Assembly (NCBI GenBank): GCA_006226895.1
Contig: SBFN01000192.1
Span: 1-13,978, forward strand
Length of the DNA: 13,978 nucleotides
Direction of reading: 5' to 3'
From: Deltaproteobacteria bacterium
GTDB taxonomy: Bacteria; Desulfobacterota; Desulfuromonadia; Desulfuromonadales; BM103
Position numbers and translations under genes: made by a program. This document shows, piece by piece, positions 1 through 7,345 of this stretch. Below the pieces are notes generated by a model. That model did no database searches, had not been told where the DNA came from, and saw only the letters and a list, made by a program, of their open reading frames with translations. How positions within the stretch are numbered: position 1 is the first letter of the stretch; each line of letters starts with the position of its first letter.

Positions 1-202
1 CTACAGGGCAAACGCGGCAACACTCCCCGCAACCGATGCATTTGGCTGCAGTAAAGAGCTTTTGGACTTTTGGTGAGATGCTTTCCGGGTTATGACACCA
101 CTGACAATTCAGCGGACAGCCCTTGAAGAAGATTGTGGCCCGGATACCCGGGCCATCATTAATCGAGTAACGCTTGATGTCAAAAATCAGCGGTTGAGTC
201 AT
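1..202 (-). CDS. hypE: Glycyl radical enzyme activating enzyme (radical SAM), N-terminal part only
   Basis: This gene runs off the left edge; only its first 67 codons are present. Reading leftward from the ATG at 202, the protein starts MTQPLIFDIKRYSINDGPGI and continues with CPLNCQWC (residues 29-36), the CX3CX2C motif that binds the radical-SAM 4Fe-4S cluster. A second cysteine cluster, CIGCGECCRVCP, begins at residue 55 and matches the ferredoxin-like insert of the glycyl radical activase family. Such enzymes use SAM to place the glycyl radical on their partner. The ATG lies one base past the hypD stop, so the two genes are almost certainly co-transcribed and translationally coupled, and the partner is the enzyme encoded just upstream. 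An in-frame ATG at 217, inside the end of hypD, is an alternative start; neither start has a strong ribosome binding site. The family assignment is secure; the name hypE depends on the partner being HypD. Confidence 0.93.
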   Translation of the reverse strand, partial: MTQPLIFDIKRYSINDGPGIRATIFFKGCPLNCQWCHNPESISPKVQKLFTAAKCIGCGECCRVCPV

Positions 203-203
203 A

Positions 204-2660
204 TCAGAACGACTCATTTTCAGTACGCTCAACAACTTCCTGCTGCAGGTCTGCGTTCATATCATTGAAGTAATCACTGTAACCAGCCATGCGTACTAAC
301 AGGTCCTTATAATCCTCGGGAGCCTCCTGGGCTGCTTTCAGGGTTGCAGTATCAACGATATTGAACTGAATGTGGTGACCGCCCAAAGCAAAATAACTGC
401 GCACCAACTGACCCAACCTTGCAACGTCCTCGTTCCGCTTGAGCAGGCTCGGCAAGAAGCGTTGATTAAGCAGAGTTCCACCAGACAAAGTGTGATCAAG
501 CTTGGTCAACGAGCGAACAACAGCTGACGGGCCATGGGTATCCGCACCATGAGACGGCGAGGTGCCGTCAGAGATTGACTTGCCGGCCAAGCGCCCATTA
601 GGAGTCGCCCCCATCACCTTGCCAAAATAGATATGGCAGGTCGTAGAGAGCATGTTGAGATGAAAGGCTTCACCCTTAACATTCGGCTTGCCATCAATCG
701 CAGCAAACAGGTCAGCATAGATCTGCAGGGCGATATCATCCGCATAATCGTCATCATTGCCAAAGAAAGGCGTCTTGTTGAGAACTGTCTGTCGCACGAA
801 CTCTTCACCCTCGAAATTATTAGCAACGGCGTCAAGGAGACGCTCCATGCTGAATGTTTTCGCCTCAAACACATGTTTTTTTAGTACAGCGAGGCTGTCT
901 GTCGTCGTACCAAGACCAGTGCACTGAATATAATTGGTATTATAGCGAGGTCCGGCATCATAATAATCCCGACCCTTGCTGATACAGTCCTCGATTACAA
1001 CCGAGAGAAAAGGGGCCGGGGCATACTTGGCGAACATACGATCGATATAATTACTGACTCTGATCTTGGTATCGACAATAAAATTCAACTGCTTGTTAAA
1101 TGCCTCGTAGAGATCTTCATAAGAGGTAAAGTCACGCGGATTACCCGTCTCAATCCCCGCCCGTTTACCGGTCACCGGGTCGATGCCGTCGTTCAAAGTG
1201 ACCTCGAGGATCTTCGGCACGTTCAGGTAGCCGGTCAGAACGTAGGCCTCCTTGCCAAATGCGCCGACCTCGATACAGCCGCTGCAGCCGCCCTCCCGGG
1301 CGTCCTTGAGAGACTTGCCCTGACGCAGCAGCTCCTCCACGTAAATATCAGGGTTAAAGATTGACGGGTAGCCGTGCCCCTGACGAATCACCTTGCAGGC
1401 CGACTCAAGGAAACGATCCGGCGTCTTGCTGCTGACATGAACAGAATTGCCCGGCTGCAGAACATGTAACTCCTCGACCACTTCGAGCATAATATAGGAG
1501 ACATCGCTGACGCCGTCCTTACCGTCACCAGTGATCCCGCCAATATTGATATTAGTGAAATCGTTATAGGTACCGCTCTCACGGGCCGTAATACCGACCT
1601 TGGGTGGTGCCGGGTGGTTGTTGACCTTGATCCAGAAGCAGCAGAGCAACTCCTTGGCCTGCTCGCGGGTCAAAGTACCAGCAGCAAGCTCAGCCTCATA
1701 AAAAGGAGCCAGATGCTGATCGAAGTGGCCGGGGTTCATGGCATCCCAGCCGTTGAGTTCGGTAATGGTGCCAAGGTGAACAAACCAGTACATCTGGATC
1801 GCTTCGTGAAACGTGCGTGGCGCATTGGCCGGAACCCAGCGGCAGATTTCGGCGATTTTTTGCAGCTCTGCAACACGTCCAGGGTCTCTCTCACCAGCAG
1901 CCAGTTCTTCGGCCAGATCGGCATGACGCTCGGCAAATACGATCACTGCATCACAGGAGACATCCATCGCCTTGAGCTCTTCGAACTTGTCGGTGGCTTC
2001 CGGGTCGCTGAGATAATCAAGGGCTTCGATTTCAGTCGCAATCTGACGTTTGTAATCGAGCATCCCCTTAACATAGATCTGACCATCAAGGGCCGTATGA
2101 CCAGGGGCTCGCTGCTCCATGAACTCGGTAAAGAGCCCGGCCTCGTAAGCCGCCCGCCATTCCTCCGGGACATGGCTGAAGATCCGCTCGCGGATTGTCT
2201 TGCCCTGCCAATAAGGGATCACCTCACTGGCATAGATTTCAACGTCTTCATCGCTGATAGTGTAACGTTGCTGGTCGCGGGTATTGAGGACGTGAAAGTC
2301 TTCAACGCTGTGGCAGGTCAACTCGGGGAAAGTCGGCACCGCATTGGGCTTCGGGCCGCGCTCGGCAACGATCAATTCGCCATCGCCGATATAGAGAGTT
2401 TTCTTCTGGCAGTGGTCGAGAAAATTCAGGGCGCGCAGCATCGGGGTCGAGTGCTTGCCATAATTCTCTTTATAAAAAGCAGTCTCATGCAGGGCACGCT
2501 CAATAGAAAGACTCGGCTCTGTCTCAACACTCAACTTGCGCAAACGCTGGATTCGCTCATTCATTCCAGGGCCGATAACGTTCCTGCTTGGCGAATAAAA
2601 GTTCCCCTCGGCATCAGCATGACGCTGGGGAACAACCTTCAAGTCTCTCTCTTTTGACAT
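204..2660 (-). CDS. hypD: Glycyl radical enzyme, trans-4-hydroxy-L-proline dehydratase type
   Basis: An 818-residue glycyl radical enzyme. The glycyl radical motif RMAGYSDYF places the radical on Gly793, 25 residues from the C terminus. The active-site cysteine is Cys462 in GCSGCIEVG, followed by Glu464, the C-x-E arrangement of dehydratase-type members. Compared from memory with Clostridioides difficile HypD (789 residues), the residues reported around the substrate appear conserved at a constant offset of 28: Asp306, Ser362, Phe368, Cys462, Glu464, Tyr478, Thr673 and Gly793. HypD removes water from trans-4-hydroxy-L-proline to give 1-pyrroline-5-carboxylate, which ProC reduces to proline; the enzyme is cytoplasmic and oxygen-sensitive. 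The N terminus is about 28 residues longer than in C. difficile. The start at 2660 is preceded by a GGGAAGAG stretch; Met33 (2564) is the alternative. A sigma-54 promoter lies about 150 bp upstream and the activase follows directly. A related ring-opening enzyme (HplG type) is not excluded. Confidence 0.85.
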   Translation of the reverse strand: MSKERDLKVVPQRHADAEGNFYSPSRNVIGPGMNERIQRLRKLSVETEPSLSIERALHETAFYKENYGKHSTPMLRALNFLDHCQKKTLYIGDGELIVAERGPKPNAVPTFPELTCHSVEDFHVLNTRDQQRYTISDEDVEIYASEVIPYWQGKTIRERIFSHVPEEWRAAYEAGLFTEFMEQRAPGHTALDGQIYVKGMLDYKRQIATEIEALDYLSDPEATDKFEELKAMDVSCDAVIVFAERHADLAEELAAGERDPGRVAELQKIAEICRWVPANAPRTFHEAIQMYWFVHLGTITELNGWDAMNPGHFDQHLAPFYEAELAAGTLTREQAKELLCCFWIKVNNHPAPPKVGITARESGTYNDFTNINIGGITGDGKDGVSDVSYIMLEVVEELHVLQPGNSVHVSSKTPDRFLESACKVIRQGHGYPSIFNPDIYVEELLRQGKSLKDAREGGCSGCIEVGAFGKEAYVLTGYLNVPKILEVTLNDGIDPVTGKRAGIETGNPRDFTSYEDLYEAFNKQLNFIVDTKIRVSNYIDRMFAKYAPAPFLSVVIEDCISKGRDYYDAGPRYNTNYIQCTGLGTTTDSLAVLKKHVFEAKTFSMERLLDAVANNFEGEEFVRQTVLNKTPFFGNDDDYADDIALQIYADLFAAIDGKPNVKGEAFHLNMLSTTCHIYFGKVMGATPNGRLAGKSISDGTSPSHGADTHGPSAVVRSLTKLDHTLSGGTLLNQRFLPSLLKRNEDVARLGQLVRSYFALGGHHIQFNIVDTATLKAAQEAPEDYKDLLVRMAGYSDYFNDMNADLQQEVVERTENESF

Positions 2661-2812
2661 CTTCTCTTCCCTTCAAACATCGCGACCCTAAGGGGTACAC
2701 CACCAGGCAACAACATCAGATTCAATTTTACCCCGCACGACTTCCTGAACACAACAAAGGCCATACGCGTCCTCCACAAAGGCAACGGTAGAATCTTCTT
2801 ACATACCTCAAG

Positions 2813-2828
2813 AGCAAGAAGAGTACCA
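2813..2828 (-). promoter_or_regulatory. Sigma-54 (-24/-12) promoter of hypD
   Basis: The minus strand reads TGGTACTCTTCTTGCT. It has GG and GC separated by exactly ten bases, and matches the sigma-54 consensus TGGYACRNNNNTTGCW at nearly every fixed position. GG is at 2827-2826 and GC at 2815-2814. Transcription should begin about 12 bases further, near 2802, leaving a leader of roughly 140 bases before the hypD ATG at 2660. Two sigma-54 activators are encoded nearby, so an activator-dependent promoter fits the context. Confidence 0.8.
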
Positions 2829-2850
2829 ACGGGAAGAAGCCATGGGACCG

Positions 2851-2866
2851 TTATAAAGCCTTATAA
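2851..2866. repeat. Inverted repeat upstream of the hypD promoter
   Basis: The sequence TTATAAAGCCTTATAA has two perfect six-base arms around a four-base spacer. It starts about 23 bases upstream of the sigma-54 promoter. It could be an operator or an AT-rich bending site. It does not match the palindrome seen near livK and the 13476 regulator gene, so no specific protein can be assigned. Confidence 0.4.
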
Positions 2867-3001
2867 TCATGAGCTATTTACCTACCTACAAACACAAGAC
2901 AGGGACAGCAAGCCAGGCCCTTTATTCGTTTTCGTATTTTTTATTCATTGGCGCATACAGAAGGGACAAGAAGAACTCGCTAGTGACAGGTGGTGAGCCC
3001 G

Positions 3002-3403
3002 CTATTTATTCTTTACGGACTCCAACAAGTGCACATTGATAAGTCCAGAGGGGTAAATAACATAAACCAGACTCATTGTCTCACCATCCTTCCCGATACT
3101 CCGGCCATAAGGCAGTGCAACAGTGTACTTCCATTCCCTACCGTCATCATCACGCCAGCTTACAGATGCCTTACGAGCAAGGAGAGGGTGCTCCGAAAAA
3201 CCTATATCCAAGGACTTATGCGGAAGAATAGCATTGACTGCCCCATATCTTTCCGTCGGTTCATGACGCACCTTTACATCGGTGATCCTACTGTTTGTGG
3301 CATTTTTGACATAAACTCTATCAAGCACGGTTTGCGAACGCCCACAAGCCGACAAAACCAAAGAGAGCAAAACACAGACAAAGAACGACAGCCAACTTTT
3401 CAT
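3002..3403 (-). CDS. Small predicted lipoprotein of unknown function
   Basis: This encodes a 133-residue protein with a clear lipoprotein signal. After Met-Lys comes a hydrophobic stretch (residues 4-17) ending in the lipobox LVLSAC, with Cys20 as the residue to be lipidated after cleavage by signal peptidase II. The rest, about 113 residues, has short alternating hydrophobic stretches that suggest beta strands, and no motif I recognise. The residue after Cys20 is Gly, not Asp, which favours outer-membrane sorting if the Lol rules apply. An AGGATGAG stretch precedes the ATG but is not well spaced. The gene follows the methyltransferase on the same strand with a 129-bp gap, so co-transcription is possible but not shown. 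I do not recognise the family and infer no role in amino-acid metabolism. Confidence 0.75.
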   Translation of the reverse strand: MKSWLSFFVCVLLSLVLSACGRSQTVLDRVYVKNATNSRITDVKVRHEPTERYGAVNAILPHKSLDIGFSEHPLLARKASVSWRDDDGREWKYTVALPYGRSIGKDGETMSLVYVIYPSGLINVHLLESVKNK

Positions 3404-3490
3404 ATTTTTCTCATCCTAACAAGAAGCAACTACAAATTGGCCCAAACTTAAAGAAACAGACTAACAACCCAAACAAATGCTCTTAGGATT

Positions 3491-3513
3491 TAACGCAAAG
3501 GCGCGAAGGGGAA
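3491..3513. repeat. Short degenerate GCAAAG-type intergenic repeat
   Basis: Between the methyltransferase and lipoprotein genes the plus strand carries AACGCAAAGGCGCGAAGG, two imperfect copies of a roughly eight-base CGCAAAGG unit. Purine-rich CGCAAAG tandem units occur between genes in several bacteria (general knowledge), but with only two copies here the call is weak. It may be chance. Confidence 0.2.
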
Positions 3514-3532
3514 GAGAAAGCCCGTAAAGAAA

Positions 3533-4150
3533 CTATCTGAGCGACGCCCTGCCCCGGTAGTTAAACGATGCCGGCCGCCATCCGGGGAGATACTCTTTCT
3601 TTATTTCATTGAGCTTAAAGCCACCTCGCTCAACCAGCTCAGGAATGTTGCGATTAAGGTGACAACCTCCACCAACAACCTTCCAGAGGGGATTAATAAA
3701 ATTTTGCATTCTCCGAACACCCGGGTCTGGCGCGACACCATGTTCACAAAATATGAGTTCACCAGCGGGCTTGAGGACACGTGCCATTTGCTCAAGAGCC
3801 TGGTCGGTATCAAAAATTGTGCACAAAGTGTAAGTAACCAGAACGGTGTCAACGCTGTTGCTCTCCAGGGACAACTCCTCCCCGGCCGAACAAATGAATT
3901 CAACATCGAATTTAACAGAAGCTGCTCTTGCTTCTGCCATTCCGAGCATCTCCGACGAAGGGTCAAGGCCCCAGACTTTGCTGACCTTATCTGCATCATA
4001 GTAAGAAAGGTTTAAACCTGAGCCCAGCCCAACCTCCAGCACCCGGCCTCGCGCAAACGGCACAACCTTTCCTCGTTGACTCATAACTGACTGCATATTG
4101 CAGGCGCAGTGGACGAGCTTCGGAAGAACATGCTTGCTGTATAGGCCCAT
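3533..4150 (-). CDS. Class I SAM-dependent methyltransferase (Methyltransf_11/UbiE-like)
   Basis: This 205-residue protein has the Rossmann fold of class I methyltransferases. Motif I, VLEVGLGSGLN (residues 37-47), binds SAM; the acidic residue after strand 2 is in GLDPS (61-65). An SVDTVLVTYTLC segment (99-110) and a VLKPAGELIFCEHG segment (125-138) match the later strands of the Methyltransf_11 domain. The start MGLYSKHVLPKL resembles the usual start of the small methyltransferases of this group, which supports the ATG at 4150 although only a weak GAG precedes it. The substrate cannot be told from sequence; members of this group act on small molecules or lipids. It lies 180 bp beyond the last gene of the transporter operon on the same strand and has no recognisable sigma-54 promoter, so its link to the module is unclear. 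Confidence 0.88.
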   Translation of the reverse strand: MGLYSKHVLPKLVHCACNMQSVMSQRGKVVPFARGRVLEVGLGSGLNLSYYDADKVSKVWGLDPSSEMLGMAEARAASVKFDVEFICSAGEELSLESNSVDTVLVTYTLCTIFDTDQALEQMARVLKPAGELIFCEHGVAPDPGVRRMQNFINPLWKVVGGGCHLNRNIPELVERGGFKLNEIKKEYLPGWRPASFNYRGRASLR

Positions 4151-4330
4151 AACGACTCAGTTAACCACGCCGGAAGGTCAGGAACACCAGTTCACCCTCC
4201 CGACAAAATGCGGGCGCGACAAGAAAGGACCCAACGGCAGTCAACAGAGATTGCCTTGACGGGTGCAAAAATGCCTCGCAAGAGCTAACAATCAAAAGGC
4301 GACAGGAATCATGTTGCGTGAACAATTTAT

Positions 4331-5749
4331 TTAACCTTTCGCACTCGCGCCATGAGAGCCGACTCCATACTTCTGCAGTTTTCTGGCGACCGTAGGCTGG
4401 CTCATACCAAGAGCTTCGGCAATGTCCTGCTGCTTTCGATAGCGCTTACTGGCTTCGGAAAGTACTCGCTTTTCAACACTCTCCAGAATTTGCGTCATTT
4501 TCATCCCGTCTGGCCAATTGCTTTCCACGAGACAACCCTCACCATTGCCCCCCATAATCACGTCCTGAGGCAGATCACCAACATCGAGCATCTCAGTTTC
4601 AGACATCACGACCAAACGCTCGCAGATATTCATCAATTCACGCACATTACCGGGATAATGGTAATGAACCAGAACCTCGAGAGCTGCAGCACTCAGTTTT
4701 CTTGAAACATTGGACCGTAAAGCAAAATGATCGATGTAGGAGCGAATCAGCGCAACCAGGCATTCCTTACGTTCACGCAGGGCCGGGACAAGCAAAGGTA
4801 TAACACTCAAACGGTAGAACAGATCGGTGCGAAATTGGCCGGAAGCAACCAACTGATCAAGGTCACGATTGGTTGCGGCAAGCAGACGGACATCAACTTT
4901 CCGACTCTGAGTGCTTCCCAGGCGAGCAACCACACCATCCTCCATGAAACGCAGAAGCTTGACCTGCGAAGCCAGCGGCAGTTCGGCGACTTCATCGAGA
5001 AACAGGGTGCCACCATCAGCGAGCTCAAGATGGCCCGGCTTGCTGGAAGAGGCGCCGGTAAATGCCCCTTTTTCGTAGCCAAACAATTCGGCTTCGATAA
5101 GCGTTTCCGGGATGGCGCCACAATTGATTTTTATGATGGGTTTGTCGCAACGACGGGAGTTCTTGTGAATCAGGTCCGCGACCAGACCCTTACCAACCCC
5201 CGACTCACCGAGGATCAGAACCGTCGAGTCGACTTCACTGACTTTCAGCGCCTGCCTGAGTGCCTTGACCATACAAGGACTTTTGGCAATCACCGGCTGA
5301 CGGGAGAGAAACTCTTCCTGTAGTTCTTGTACCTGGTGACGAAAATGATCACCGATCGCCTGCTGTTCTTCCAGTTGCCGTTGCAGACGATCCGCTTCAG
5401 TAATATCGCGTTCGCTAACCACCACTCGGATCAGTTCGCCGGCATCATCAAACACGGGAGTCGCCGTAGAAATAAGTTTTCGACCTAAACGATTTTCCTG
5501 CAGCAGGCTGACTACGCTGCGGGACTTGATGGCTTCAAGGGCTGCCGAAGGGAGAATAACCAACCCTTCTTCGGCAACGTCGAGATAGGAACGACCAACC
5601 AACTGTTCAGCAGTGGCATTGTTGATTCGTTGAGAAGCGGGGTTGACACGCAGGATAAGACCGGCACCATCGCAGACAAAGAGGCCATCCGAAGAGGAAT
5701 CGATGATCGCATCATGTTCCCAGGTCAGTTCCTGGATACTCCTGTCCAT
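4331..5749 (-). CDS. Sigma-54 activator: PAS, AAA+ and TyrR/Fis-type HTH domains
   Basis: This 472-residue protein activates sigma-54 RNA polymerase from a distant site. It has a PAS sensor (about 10-118, with the [13 protein letters not shown] start), a predicted coiled coil (119-150), an AAA+ domain (about 155-380) and a C-terminal helix-turn-helix (about 437-462, [20 protein letters not shown]). The AAA+ domain is complete: Walker A GESGVGKG (181-188), the sigma-54-contacting loop GAFTGA (228-233), Walker B LFLDE (249-253) and GNVREL (367-372). There is no response-regulator domain, so it probably senses a ligand or internal state through PAS. A strong AAGGAG sits five bases before the ATG. 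The gene starts 25 bp after the stress protein ends, so it is probably the last gene of the liv operon, which would give feedback control. It is a clear paralogue of the 11746-13476 protein. Confidence 0.93.
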   Translation of the reverse strand: MDRSIQELTWEHDAIIDSSSDGLFVCDGAGLILRVNPASQRINNATAEQLVGRSYLDVAEEGLVILPSAALEAIKSRSVVSLLQENRLGRKLISTATPVFDDAGELIRVVVSERDITEADRLQRQLEEQQAIGDHFRHQVQELQEEFLSRQPVIAKSPCMVKALRQALKVSEVDSTVLILGESGVGKGLVADLIHKNSRRCDKPIIKINCGAIPETLIEAELFGYEKGAFTGASSSKPGHLELADGGTLFLDEVAELPLASQVKLLRFMEDGVVARLGSTQSRKVDVRLLAATNRDLDQLVASGQFRTDLFYRLSVIPLLVPALRERKECLVALIRSYIDHFALRSNVSRKLSAAALEVLVHYHYPGNVRELMNICERLVVMSETEMLDVGDLPQDVIMGGNGEGCLVESNWPDGMKMTQILESVEKRVLSEASKRYRKQQDIAEALGMSQPTVARKLQKYGVGSHGASAKG

Positions 5750-5774
5750 GGCCTCTCCTTGAAATGGCTTGGCT

Positions 5775-6581
5775 TTAGTGCGACATCAGCACCGGGACAG
5801 TCATTGACTGCAGCAGATAACGGCCGACATCGCCAAGGACCTGGTTGCCACGACGGAACTGGGAAAAGGCGCCGAAGACCATCAGGTCGGTCCCCTCATC
5901 GGCACAGCGATTGAGCAACAAGTCGCCGATACTAAGCCCTGCGGTAACATGTTTTTCGGCAATCGCATTGACATCGTAGTGACGCAAATGATTGCAGATA
6001 TCGGCGTTATGAGATTCGTAGGCCTCATCGCCTCCATAACCCTGGATAGATATGACGTGAACGGAATCGGCCGCACGCAACAACGGCATGGAATCGTGCA
6101 TGGCTCGCGAAGATTCGGGGCCACCACGCCAGACCAGCATCACTCGCTTGCCTATTCTTTTGATGTCACTGGTGTACGGGACAACCAGTACAGGACGACC
6201 AGCCCCTAACACCGCTTTTTCCGGGAGGTCAACAGGAACTGACTGTTGCTTTGCGTCATGGTCAGACTGGCTGACGATCAGCATGTCGCGATAATGGGCG
6301 TAAAGATTGATCGACTGGACCAAATCAAGTTTGTTTCTGGAGGAGTCGGCACATATCCACTCCGATTCCAGCCCTGCCTGTTCGACCGCTTGCTGGAACT
6401 TCAGCTTGGCCTGATCCGCCAGCTTATAGGGTTGTTCAAAGTCGCTGACTCGATGAGGTGGTATTGTGTAGAGACCTGTCAGCTTGGCATTCTGCTGCTG
6501 AGCCAACTGGATTGCTGTGGCCAGTCTGGTTGAACAGGTTGAGCTTAAATCGATATACACCAGAAGGTCTTTTAAGTTCAT
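5775..6581 (-). CDS. Universal stress protein with two Usp domains
   Basis: This 268-residue cytoplasmic protein has two tandem Usp domains. The first begins NLKDLLVYIDLS and ends near PVLVVPY (about residue 145). The second begins at KRVMLVWRGGPESSRA and ends with the typical TVPVLMSH. Neither half shows the G-x2-G-x9-G-S/T nucleotide loop of the ATP-binding class in full, so ATP binding is doubtful. The start is set by GGAGG eight bases before the ATG at 6581; a longer open frame from 6623 has no such site. The gene lies 44 bp after livF and 25 bp before a sigma-54 activator, inside what looks like one operon. Usp genes often accompany transporters, but the exact role is not known; modulating the transporter or protecting cells during starvation is only a guess. 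Confidence 0.88.
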   Translation of the reverse strand: MNLKDLLVYIDLSSTCSTRLATAIQLAQQQNAKLTGLYTIPPHRVSDFEQPYKLADQAKLKFQQAVEQAGLESEWICADSSRNKLDLVQSINLYAHYRDMLIVSQSDHDAKQQSVPVDLPEKAVLGAGRPVLVVPYTSDIKRIGKRVMLVWRGGPESSRAMHDSMPLLRAADSVHVISIQGYGGDEAYESHNADICNHLRHYDVNAIAEKHVTAGLSIGDLLLNRCADEGTDLMVFGAFSQFRRGNQVLGDVGRYLLQSMTVPVLMSH

Positions 6582-6589
6582 TGATTGAT

Positions 6590-6594
6590 CCTCC
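6590..6594 (-). promoter_or_regulatory. Ribosome binding site setting the usp start
   Basis: GGAGG on the minus strand lies eight bases before the ATG at 6581. It decides for this start over the upstream in-frame ATG at 6623. Confidence 0.8.
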
Positions 6595-6625
6595 CGGGAC
6601 ACAGTGCTGTCTTGTCCCGCCAAGA

Positions 6626-7345
6626 TTAATGCTTCTTACCCAGGTAAGCTTCCTGAACTTTCTCCGAAGCCAACAGTTCTTCCGAGGTGCCGGAGAGGGC
6701 AATTTTACCGACGTCAAGAACATAGCCACGATCTGCCAGCTTCAGCGCAGCCTTGGCATTCTGCTCAACCAGCAGCACCGTCACACCTTTCTTGGCAATC
6801 TCCTTGATTTGCTTGAAGATCGCCTTAACCAGGATCGGAGCGATACCAAGAGAAGGTTCGTCGAGCAGCAGCATCTCGGGATTACTCATCAAGGCCCGAC
6901 CAATCGCCAACATCTGCTGTTCACCACCGGAGAGGGTTCCGGCCAGCTGTTTACGGCGTTCCTGCAGACGAGGGAAAAGCTCGTAGACCCAGGCGAGGGT
7001 TTCACGATCCATCTTGCTCTGGGAGAAGGCACCAAGCATCAGGTTCTCTTCAACAGTGAGAACGCCAAACACGCGACGACCTTCTGGAGAATGACTAATC
7101 CCCAACTTGACGATCTTGTGAGCAGGCAGCTTGGTCAACTCCTCACCCTTGAACTTGATCGAACCGGCCTTAGCTTTAAGTAGCTGGCTGATGGTGCGCA
7201 TGGTCGTGGTTTTGCCGGCACCGTTGGCACCAAGGATGGTTACGATTTCTCCCTTGTGCACTTCGAGAGAGATGCCCTTGATGGCTGCAATGCTGCCATA
7301 GGAGACTTCAAGGTCTTTTATTTCAAACAAAACGTCATTATTCAT
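6626..7345 (-). CDS. livF: Branched-chain amino acid-type ABC transporter, ATPase LivF
   Basis: One of two cytoplasmic ATPases that power the Liv-type importer. With the start chosen here the protein has 239 residues, normal for LivF. Walker A is GANGAGKTT (39-47), the ABC signature LSGGEQQ (138-144) and Walker B MLLLDEP (158-164). The segment SPEGRRVFGVLTVEENLMLGA is typical of LivF and separates it from LivG. The ATG at 7345 is preferred because a GAGG lies nine bases before it; the ATG at 7354 is possible but would abut that GAGG, and a still longer frame (to 7435) has no support. The gene overlaps the end of livG by eight bases, so the two are translationally coupled. It acts with LivG, LivH, LivM and LivK; the substrate class is branched-chain or other hydrophobic amino acids, or related compounds. 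Confidence 0.93.
   Translation of the reverse strand: MNNDVLFEIKDLEVSYGSIAAIKGISLEVHKGEIVTILGANGAGKTTTMRTISQLLKAKAGSIKFKGEELTKLPAHKIVKLGISHSPEGRRVFGVLTVEENLMLGAFSQSKMDRETLAWVYELFPRLQERRKQLAGTLSGGEQQMLAIGRALMSNPEMLLLDEPSLGIAPILVKAIFKQIKEIAKKGVTVLLVEQNAKAALKLADRGYVLDVGKIALSGTSEELLASEKVQEAYLGKKH

Larger units (their letters stand above)
2661..3001. other. 341-bp intergenic region ahead of hypD
   Basis: No credible gene is present. The region holds the sigma-54 promoter at 2813-2828 and a 16-bp inverted repeat at 2851-2866 on its upstream side. The stretch from 2880 to 2960 is rich in A and T on the plus strand, as expected of a leader where an activator and a bending protein such as IHF could act, but I could not define an IHF site. 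I saw no convincing terminator for the lipoprotein gene that ends at 3002. Confidence 0.6.

Noticed and set aside
1614..2657. A 347-codon open frame on the plus strand, opposite hypD
   Set aside because: It lies entirely within the coding region of a convincing glycyl radical enzyme on the other strand and has no recognisable domain, so it is a shadow frame.
2921..2937. GG-rich and GC sequence (GGGCCTGGCTTGC on the minus strand) resembling a second sigma-54 site ahead of hypD
   Set aside because: GG and GC are eight or nine bases apart instead of ten, and the site at 2813-2828 is far better.
4151..4330. The gap between the 4331 regulator and the methyltransferase, searched for a terminator and a promoter
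   Set aside because: Only four-base stems such as CCCG/CGGG were seen, with no T run and no GG-N10-GC element.
6458..7183. A 241-codon plus-strand open frame across usp and livF
   Set aside because: It is antisense to two well-supported genes and its translation shows no family features.
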